Notes under the pieces: generated by a model
Database searches by the model: none
What the model was told of the DNA's origin: nothing
The model's input: the letters and a program-made list of their open reading frames with translations, nothing else
Part shown: positions 8,864 through 12,721 of the stretch, one piece after another
How the letters are laid out: each line of letters opens with the position of its first letter
Position numbering within the stretch: the first letter of the stretch is position 1
From: Rhodopirellula sp.
GTDB lineage: Bacteria; Planctomycetota; Planctomycetia; Pirellulales; Pirellulaceae
NCBI GenBank assembly: GCA_002712845.1
Contig: PAUV01000110.1
Coordinates: forward strand, 1-12,721
Direction of reading: 5' to 3'
DNA length: 12,721 nucleotides
Position numbers and translations under genes: made by a program

Positions 8864-9256
8864 TTACTTCTTGTAAACTTCACTTGGGTCGAACACGAGT
8901 TCGCCCACGTTTTCGACAGCACCACTTTTGAGCTGAACTTTTCGAAACAAACAACTGCGATACCCTTCGTGGCAGGCCGCACCACCAACCTGCTTGACCT
9001 TGATCAAAATGGCATCAGCATCGCAGTCAAAATAGATGGACCTGACTTCTTGGATATGCCCACTCTGCTCTCCCTTACGCCACAATCTCTGGCGACTGCG
9101 GCTATAGTAGACGACATGGCCGGAGCGAATTGTTTCGTCCCATGCCTTTCGATTCATGTAAGCGAGCATAAGTACATCGCTCGTATCGTCATCTTGGGCA
9201 ATGACGGGAATCAACTCAGATTTTACGAAGTCTGGGCCGTTCACTGAAACCTCCAT
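8864..9256 (-). CDS. hisI: Phosphoribosyl-AMP cyclohydrolase (HisI), 130 aa
   Basis: Opens the purine ring of 1-(5-phosphoribosyl)-AMP in the third step of histidine synthesis, in the cytoplasm as a homodimer. The signature is complete: magnesium-site aspartates in DCDAD at 77-81 (D77, D79, D81) and zinc ligands C78, C95 and C102 in DCDAD and ACHEGYRSC, together with VLMLAYMN (28-35) and [18 protein letters not shown] (50-67). The length of 130 aa fits the single-domain HisI without a fused HisE. ATG 9256 has no good Shine-Dalgarno but gives a normal N-terminus. It is the first gene of a probable two-gene unit with fhcA. No other his gene is nearby. Confidence 0.96.
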   Translation of the reverse strand: MEVSVNGPDFVKSELIPVIAQDDDTSDVLMLAYMNRKAWDETIRSGHVVYYSRSRQRLWRKGEQSGHIQEVRSIYFDCDADAILIKVKQVGGAACHEGYRSCLFRKVQLKSGAVENVGELVFDPSEVYKK

Positions 9257-9620
9257 TGTTACGGAACAGTGGTAGTGGAATCACAAACGTACGCCTCAAT
9301 CGCGTCTGACAGCTTCGGACGCGTCTGAGAGCTTCGGATCATGGCTTTCGAAGCGTTTGAAGTACTTTTCGCGAACACGCACACATGCAATCCGATTGCA
9401 TTCCCCATTTCACCCGCTTTTGAGTTCGAATTCCAGTGGGTAGAAGGCCAGAAATGAACAAGACGGACACAGTAAACCACTCAAACTCGACTTTCGAGGC
9501 CAGCTTGCCCGATCTTTCAGTGCGGCGTCTTCGGCCACCACCGCCTGCCCTCGACCGCTTGCCCCAGCCCCTCATCTCTTAACGACTCTTAACTCTTGAC
9601 GACTCTTAACGAAGGCCCAT
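9257..9620. other. Intergenic upstream of hisI with short repeats
   Basis: No convincing gene. A 19-bp tandem duplication, CGCGTCTGACAGCTTCGGA at 9301-9319 and the same with one change (C to G) at 9320-9338, lies 45-82 bases upstream of the hisI start and so near its promoter. At 9573-9612 there are three near copies of GACTCTTAAC (one degenerate). The 73- and 78-codon minus-strand frames here overlap these repeats, resemble nothing known and are ignored. Confidence 0.5.
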
Positions 9621-9669
9621 AAAAAAACGGCATTTCCGACCGCACCTTTCGTTGGCCTAAAACGCCGTT
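9621..9669 (-). terminator. Intrinsic terminator of the tRNA-Leu locus
   Basis: On the minus strand AACGGC (plus coordinates 9664-9669) pairs with GCCGTT (9626-9631), extended inward by G-T and T-A pairs to about 10 bp, and is followed by a T run (A9621-9625 on the plus strand). It begins 10 bases behind the tRNA 3' end. Its survival shows that the downstream flank of the tRNA gene is original. Confidence 0.75.
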
Positions 9670-9678
9670 ATTCACGAG

Positions 9679-9737
9679 TGCGGACGAGAGGATTTGAACC
9701 TCCACGCCCTCAATCGGGCACCAGGTCCTTAGTCTAA
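9679..9737 (-). tRNA. tRNA-Leu, 3' part only (attachment-site remnant)
   Basis: Read on the minus strand: an anticodon loop CTAAGGA (9726-9732), the 3' anticodon-stem strand CCTGG, a long class II variable arm with GCCC/GGGC stem, a T arm GGAGG-TTCAAAT-CCTCT, acceptor strand CGTCCGC and discriminator A at 9679. No CCA is encoded. The long variable arm and discriminator A point to Leu; in the standard alignment the anticodon reads AAG (an alternative alignment gives UAG but has a poor stem). The expected 5' acceptor strand GCGGACG and the D arm are absent: upstream of the loop the sequence no longer pairs well. A group I intron or permuted tRNA was considered, but no 5' half was seen nearby on either side. 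The remnant is best explained by site-specific integration. Confidence 0.8.
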
Positions 9738-9905
9738 AAACAACACCTCCCAGGCATGGAAACCCCGCAAAAAACGGTTTTCCCGAAACAACCAAACCGC
9801 TGAAACAGGACCGAAACCGACTCAACGGGTGTACCCGTAATCTCACCCCCGAAAAGCAATTCCAAAACTTTTCCGGTTTCCACTCCGGTTTTCGACGCGA
9901 AATGT
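9738..9905. other. Element-side flank of the tRNA remnant
   Basis: Between the tRNA fragment and the first intergenic module. CGGTTT occurs five times: plus strand at 9775, 9874 and 9886, minus strand at 9794-9799 and 9814-9819. An inverted repeat ACGGGT-GT-ACCCGT sits at 9825-9838. Clustered short repeats next to a tRNA att core are what arm-type integrase sites look like, but this is inference. A minus-strand frame is open for about 55 codons up to the tRNA remnant without a start codon or known family; it could be a gene remnant or chance. Confidence 0.4.
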
Positions 9906-9970
9906 ACTTAACTAAGAGCAGCCCCGCCCGACGCCGCTGCCACCGGTGTTGGGTCTTTTTGTATGCTTGG
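9906..9970 (+). repeat. Intergenic module A (GCAGC...GCTGC...GTTGGGT core)
   Basis: ACTTAAC (9906-9912), a 5-base spacer, GCAGC (9918-9922), a 13-base middle, GCTGC (9936-9940), a 7-base spacer and GTTGGGT (9948-9954). ACTTAAC and GTTGGGT fit the integron attC ends RYYYAAC and GTTRRRY and pair at all seven positions if two G-T pairs are allowed. The following TTTTTGTATGCTT resembles that of module D (11658-11670). It precedes the broken Sel1 gene. Confidence 0.5.
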
Positions 9971-10010
9971 TACGTCGTGGCGATAGTTCAGTGGCGTTTA
10001 GTTGTCTGGT

Positions 10011-10456
10011 TTGAGTGGGGTAAGCGTAAATCCTTTAAAGTTTACTGTTGTTTGTGTTGCTGCTCTTGTTTTCTGTGGGTGTGATCAGGAGTAACCTAAG
10101 CCTCTAGGACCGACGCCTCTAAAACCCAAGCCTCTAAAACCTAAGCCTCCAGTAACGACGCCTGACAAGCAGGCTACCACTGCTGTACCTGCCGCCGACT
10201 TTGCTGTAACCAAAAAAGACGCAGAGAGTGGCGATGCGGCAGCTCAGTTCAACCGAGGTGTGATGTACGCAACGGCGAAGGCGTGCCAAAGAACGATGCG
10301 GAAGGGTACGCTTGGTTTTCTGTTGCCGCCGCTAGCGGTTACGCAAACGCTGCTGACATCCGAGACTTAACTGCTGGCGAACTCACACCCGAGCAGTTAT
10401 CGCAAGGGCAGAAAAGGGCGACCGAATTGTTTGAAAAGATCGGCAGCGGAAAATAG
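10011..10456 (+). pseudogene. Sel1-repeat lipoprotein gene, broken by TAA and a frameshift
   Basis: The frame from about 10020 encodes LKFTVVCVAALVFCGC, a lipoprotein-type signal closely like that of the intact Sel1 gene at 11708, then stops at TAA 10092-10094. It stays open behind the stop through a Lys/Pro-rich linker and one Sel1 unit (GDAAAQFNRGVMYA) until about 10271, where one missing A in an A run shifts the frame. One frame over, the reading goes on with GEGVPKNDAEGYAWFSVAAASGY and a capping tail LTPEQLSQGQKRATEL...GSGK to TAG 10454-10456. The start is unclear: an in-frame TTG at 10011 is the only candidate, where the paralogue has ATG. Two independent lesions make an error-only explanation unlikely. 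A 60-codon frame at 9902-10084 is a shadow of this gene. Confidence 0.75.
10095..10154 (+). repeat. Lys/Pro codon repeat in the broken Sel1 gene
   Basis: AAGCCTCTAAAACC-like units recur four times and encode PKPL/TPLK-type linker residues. They form the stretch between the lipoprotein signal and the Sel1 unit, directly behind the in-frame TAA. Confidence 0.55.
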
Positions 10457-10591
10457 CAAAGACGCATTGCGGCACCGCCCGTCGCTCTGCCCCGAGCGTT
10501 GGGTCTTTTCTGCGCTTACCTAAGAAATTCCGCGTCTGACCGTTGCCGGGTTGTCGCTCTGGTGTTTGTGCATACTTCCCGCCAACAATCA
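10441..10591 (+). repeat. Intergenic module B, with hairpin 10457-10509
   Basis: Begins inside the last codons of the broken Sel1 gene (GGCAGCGGA, then the stop) and ends before the ankyrin gene. Directly after the stop, AAAGAC (10458-10463) pairs with GTCTTT (10503-10508), enclosing the core GCGGC...CTCTGC...GTTGGGT; it could act as a terminator. The second part, from TTTTCTGCGCTTACC to CCAACAATCA, is about 90 percent identical to that in module C over some 80 bases. Frames through this part encode nothing recognisable. Confidence 0.65.
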
Positions 10592-10637
10592 CTCGGCCCG
10601 GTTCTCGTGGTCGTTTCGTATCTAGGACTATTAACCG

Positions 10638-11147
10638 ATGGGCAAACGAGTATTTGACAAAGCTAACTTCTATCTACGCCGCGGGGATCGAAAGCGGCTT
10701 GGAAGACTTCTGCGCAAACATCAATATCTATTGACTTCTCAGAACTCCATGCTCGTCTATAAAGCGGTTTGGCAATACCCGGGGATGTTGCAGTGGCTCC
10801 TGTCCCAAGGTGTTCATCCAGACTGCAAAATGCACCCGAATGACGGCACGCCCCTGATGCATTCTGCGGCAGAAGGCGACCTTGAGACAATGGGGTTGCT
10901 TCTTGCTCACGGAGCTGATCCAAACGCACGAAATGAGAGAAATGAACTACCGCTTGGGTTTGCTTGCTCCTATGAGCATGGGGAGGCGGCCGAATTACTC
11001 GTCCAACGCGGTGCGGACGTAAATGGGATTGAAGTAGAAGGGAAAACCCATCTGGATTGGCTGACGCTCGGTAAAAAGAAACCGGGTATTCGGATGCTAC
11101 GTGCGCACGGTGGCCTGCTATATGACGAGCTCGGCAGCGGACAGTAG
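10638..11147 (+). CDS. Ankyrin-repeat protein, 169 aa
   Basis: A small cytoplasmic protein made of ankyrin repeats, which bind other proteins; no enzyme domain and no signal peptide. A degenerate repeat covers about 37-66 (LVYKAVWQYPGMLQWLLSQG), two good ones follow at 69-100 (GTPLMHSAAEGDLETMGLLLAHGADPNA, shown here only as its key TPLMHSAAEG and HGADPNA) and 102-133 (AAELLVQRGADVN), and a partial one at 136-162. The N-terminal 30 residues are basic (RRGDRKRLGRLLRKH). ATG 10638 is chosen because the frame fits the repeats; only a weak AGGA about 10 bases upstream supports it. The last residues, LGSGQ, match the GSGK endings of the unrelated Sel1 proteins because module C begins in the coding end. 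Partner unknown. Confidence 0.85.
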   Translation: MGKRVFDKANFYLRRGDRKRLGRLLRKHQYLLTSQNSMLVYKAVWQYPGMLQWLLSQGVHPDCKMHPNDGTPLMHSAAEGDLETMGLLLAHGADPNARNERNELPLGFACSYEHGEAAELLVQRGADVNGIEVEGKTHLDWLTLGKKKPGIRMLRAHGGLLYDELGSGQ

Positions 11148-11282
11148 CAAAAACTAATTGCAGCCCCAGCCAACGTCGCTGCCCCCGGCATTGTTTTTTT
11201 CTGCGCTTACCTAAGAAATGCCGCGTCTGACCGTTGCCGGGTTGTCGCTCTCGTGTTTGTACGCACCTCCCACCAACAACCA
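11132..11282 (+). repeat. Intergenic module C, with hairpin 11149-11198
   Basis: The counterpart of module B behind the ankyrin gene, same length and layout. AAAAAC (11149-11154) pairs with GTTTTT (11193-11198). Compared with B one base pair has changed on both sides (G-C to A-T), so the pairing is kept. Inside lies GCAGC...GCTGC. The position equal to GTTGGGT is degenerate (ATTGTTT). The second part, TTTTCTGCGC to CCAACAACCA, is nearly the same as in B. Confidence 0.65.
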
Positions 11283-11293
11283 GGACCAATCTC

Positions 11294-11659
11294 GTGAGAC
11301 GCAAACCAAAACGCCGCTTGTCAGTTCAGAACCTTGAAAACCGCCGTCTTTTTGCTGCTGATATTGGTATCAGTGAGGCACCCTATGGTCCCGAAGTGCC
11401 AGCAATGGTGGGTTCAATTCGACCAGCAAAGGTTGACCGGCCAGTGTTTGGACCGATAGGCGAATCATGCCCGTAGTGTGACCTTGAGGTGAATGGTGAA
11501 GCGTCGGAAATGGACGCGGAACCAAAGCCAACGAAAATTGAGAGGCCAGTTTTCGGCCCGCAAATTATCTCGTTCGAAAATTTCGTGTCCGCCTATGGGC
11601 ACGAACTGTACTCCACCAATGGCAGTCCCGCCCGACCCCGCTGCTCTTGCGTTGGGTGA
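11294..11659 (+). pseudogene. ORF with planctomycete surface-protein motif, interrupted by TAG
   Basis: From GTG 11294 the product begins VRRKPKRRLSVQNLENRRLFAADIG; the RRL..QNLE.RRLFA part is the N-terminal motif of many exported planctomycete proteins (of the Planc_extracel type). The frame meets TAG at 11474-11476 after 60 residues and then stays open without shift for 60 more codons to TGA 11657-11659. The two halves belong together: VDRPVFGP before the stop is echoed by IERPVFGP behind it. The final dozen codons run into module D, so the old stop may have been lost. A second RPVFGP-type unit hints at a repeated acidic/Pro linker. It may be a 5' remnant of a large surface protein. Function unknown; a small functional 60-aa product is possible but less likely. 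Confidence 0.6.
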
Positions 11660-11680
11660 TTTGTATGCTTTTGGGTGATC
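11621..11680 (+). repeat. Intergenic module D (GGCAG...GCTGC...GTTGGGT)
   Basis: GGCAGTCCCGCCCGACCCCG followed by CTGCTCTTGC and GTTGGGT (11651-11657) aligns with module A almost base for base, including the following TTTGTATGCTT. No AAC-ending partner box is visible upstream at the right distance. Like module A it precedes a Sel1 lipoprotein gene. Confidence 0.55.
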
Positions 11681-11698
11681 AATCAAGTTTTAACCACT

Positions 11699-11702
11699 GA
11701 GG
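11699..11702 (+). promoter_or_regulatory. Ribosome binding site of the Sel1 gene
   Basis: GAGG ends 5 bases before ATG 11708. It decides the start against the in-frame GTG at 11675, which would add 11 residues in front of the lipoprotein signal. Confidence 0.6.
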
Positions 11703-11707
11703 CGAGC

Positions 11708-12514
11708 ATGAGTGTTCTCAAATTTACCGTTGTGTGTGTTGCAGCTTTCGCGATATTTGGATGTGATCACGCTACCTCGACGCCCTCGACAGAGCAGGGT
11801 GCATCGGCGGAGTCAGCCCCTGACTTTGAGGCTACGAAAGTATTAGCCGATAGTGGAGAAGCGAAGGCTCAGAACCAACTGGGGGTGCTTTACGCGAAGG
11901 GTCAGGGGGTAACGCAGGACTTCGCGGAAGCGGCGAAGTGGTATCGCCTGGCAGCAGATCAGGGGTATGCGAAGGCTCAGACGAACCTGGGTGTGGTTTA
12001 CCTGAAGGGTGAGGGCGAGCCACAGGACTATGCGGAAGCATTGAAGTGGTGTCGCAAGGCGGCAGATCAGGGTGATGCGGGAGGTCAGTTCTTTGTAGGT
12101 AATCTCTACGCGAAGGGTCAGGGCGTGACGCGGGACTTCGCGGAAGCGGCGAAGTGGATTCGCCTGGCGGCAGAGCAGGGGTTTCCGGTGGCTCGGAACA
12201 ACCTGGGTATCATGTACTTAAAGGCTTGGGGCTTACAACGGAACGACGCGGAAGCGGCTAAGTGGTTTCGCTTAGCGGCTGATCAGGGGTTTTCGATGGC
12301 TCAGAACAACTTGGGTAGGATGTACTTGAATGGTCAGGGTGTGCCACTGGACTTAGTTGAGGCATACGCGTGGCTCTCCGTCGCGGCGACAGGCGGAGCC
12401 TCAGCAGCTGTTAAGCACCGAGACAATGTCGCTCGCGATCTCGCATCCGACGAATTGTCGAAAGCACAGAAACGGGCAACCGAATTGCTTGAGAAGTACG
12501 GCAGCGGAAAGTAG
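11708..12514 (+). CDS. Sel1-repeat lipoprotein, 268 aa
   Basis: A probable lipoprotein: residues 1-18 form a hydrophobic signal with FGC at 17-19, so Cys19 would be lipid-modified. After a Ser/Thr/Ala-rich linker (20-50) come five Sel1 units of exactly 36 residues: 52-87, 88-123, 124-159, 160-195 and 196-231, with the typical A...NLG.MY..G.GV..D..EA..W...AA..G pattern. A helical cap (SDELSKAQKRATELLEKYG) closes the solenoid, as in the broken paralogue at 10011-10456. Sel1 solenoids mediate protein-protein contacts, often in envelope or signalling roles; no partner can be named. Unit 4 is the most diverged (AWGLQRN in place of G.GV..D). The Sel1 duplication on the same element, one copy dead and one intact, suggests redundancy. 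Confidence 0.9.
   Translation: MSVLKFTVVCVAAFAIFGCDHATSTPSTEQGASAESAPDFEATKVLADSGEAKAQNQLGVLYAKGQGVTQDFAEAAKWYRLAADQGYAKAQTNLGVVYLKGEGEPQDYAEALKWCRKAADQGDAGGQFFVGNLYAKGQGVTRDFAEAAKWIRLAAEQGFPVARNNLGIMYLKAWGLQRNDAEAAKWFRLAADQGFSMAQNNLGRMYLNGQGVPLDLVEAYAWLSVAATGGASAAVKHRDNVARDLASDELSKAQKRATELLEKYGSGK
11861..12400 (+). repeat. Five 108-bp Sel1-coding units
   Basis: The units are similar in DNA as well as in protein (for example GCGGAAGCGGCGAAGTGG recurs in units 1, 3 and, with one change, 4), pointing to fairly recent internal duplication or gene conversion. Confidence 0.8.
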
Positions 12515-12618
12515 AAAAGACGCAAGGCCAACCGCGATGTCAAACGGCTGACGCTGCGATTTGCATGAAAAACGGCAACAGCCGCCCTCTTGTTTCCGCG
12601 AAAAAACAAGGCCAACCG
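12515..12618. other. Region behind the Sel1 gene, remnant of a module
   Basis: AAAAGACGC directly after the stop is the same opening as in module B, but the matching GTCTTT arm is missing, so the module looks eroded. CAAGGCCAACCGC occurs at 12523-12535 and again at 12607-12619. A hairpin CTTGTTT (12589-12595) / AAACAAG (12604-12610) and a smaller CGGC/GCCG one at about 12573-12584 may end transcription. Confidence 0.45.
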
Positions 12619-12721
12619 CTGCGTCCGGAACCACACTGCGTCCGGAACCACACTGCGTCCGGAACCACACTGCGTCCGGAACCACACTGCGTCCGGAACC
12701 ACACTGCGTCCGGAACCACAC
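12619..12721. repeat. 17-bp tandem repeat, at least six units, cut by the window edge
   Basis: The unit CTGCGTCCGGAACCACA is repeated without change at 12619, 12636, 12653, 12670, 12687 and 12704, with the next unit beginning at 12721. Each has a TCCGGA palindrome. As 17 is not a multiple of three, frames through it repeat every 51 bases and stay open on the minus strand (VVPDAVWFRTQC type), which explains two spurious long frames there. Perfect identity suggests recent expansion, a minisatellite-like array. Confidence 0.9.

Noticed and set aside
9589..9846. 85-codon minus-strand frame
   Set aside because: It runs through the tRNA-Leu fragment and its terminator; the GVEVQILSSA part is the usual false translation of a tRNA.
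9679..9905. Group I intron in tRNA-Leu
   Set aside because: No 5' exon (GCGGACG with D arm) is visible upstream of the fragment within the window and no intron core was recognised.
9902..10084. 60-codon plus-strand frame, Cys-rich
   Set aside because: It is the neighbouring frame of the broken Sel1 gene's signal peptide and begins inside module A.
10441..11282. CRISPR-like array from the repeated modules
   Set aside because: The modules are about 150 bases long, lie some 690 bases apart and flank coding genes; there are no short regular repeats with unique spacers and no cas genes.
5985..11659. Stop-codon reassignment, as three genes have in-frame TAA or TAG
   Set aside because: hisI ends with TAA and fhcA with TAG at normal family lengths, and one of the three broken genes also has a frameshift, so ordinary decay fits better.
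12334..12721. Minus-strand frames of 106 and 122 codons with repeated VVPDAVWFRTQC
   Set aside because: They are open only because the 17-bp repeat has no stop in any minus frame, and they continue antisense to the Sel1 gene.

Overview
The window looks like a planctomycete chromosome, probably of the Pirellulales group. The evidence is a DUF1559-type pseudopilin-like membrane protein, a formylmethanofuran dehydrogenase subunit A (FhcA) of the tetrahydromethanopterin C1 pathway in a bacterium, a secreted DUF1080/LamG-like protein, and a short ORF starting with the planctomycete surface-protein motif (RRLSVQNLENRRLFA). Gene spacing is loose, many starts lack a clear Shine-Dalgarno sequence, and long stretches carry no recognisable gene. 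The assignment rests on gene content, not on a marker gene.

Left and centre (1-9680) read as chromosomal backbone. In order: a GNAT-like acetyltransferase (minus), a 0.9 kb stretch without a convincing gene, a membrane-anchored alpha/beta hydrolase (plus), a secreted concanavalin-like protein (plus), a convergent DUF1559-like protein (minus), a gluzincin metallopeptidase-like gene cut by one in-frame TAA exactly between its HEXXH motif and its third-ligand motif (plus), and a probable hisI-fhcA operon (minus). HisI makes the third step of histidine synthesis; FhcA is the amidohydrolase-type subunit of the formyltransferase/hydrolase complex that handles formyl groups on methanofuran-like carriers.

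At about 9680-9737 lies the 3' part of a tRNA-Leu gene (minus strand) with its terminator but without a 5' half. The geometry is that of an attachment-site remnant: backbone lies downstream of the tRNA 3' end, and the presumed integrated element lies to the right, from about 9738 to beyond the window. That right part (9738-12721) has accessory character: a broken Sel1-repeat lipoprotein gene, an ankyrin-repeat gene, a broken ORF with the planctomycete surface motif, an intact five-repeat Sel1 lipoprotein gene, and a 17-bp tandem repeat running off the edge.

The genes of the right part are separated by related intergenic modules. Four share a GCAGC...GCTGC...GTTGGGT-like core; two share about 150 bp that begins inside the last codons of unrelated proteins, includes a hairpin with a compensatory base change, and ends just before the next gene. 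The layout resembles a cassette array, but a full integron attC consensus is present at best in one module, so this is a hypothesis. No integrase, CRISPR array or recognised defence system is visible in the window.
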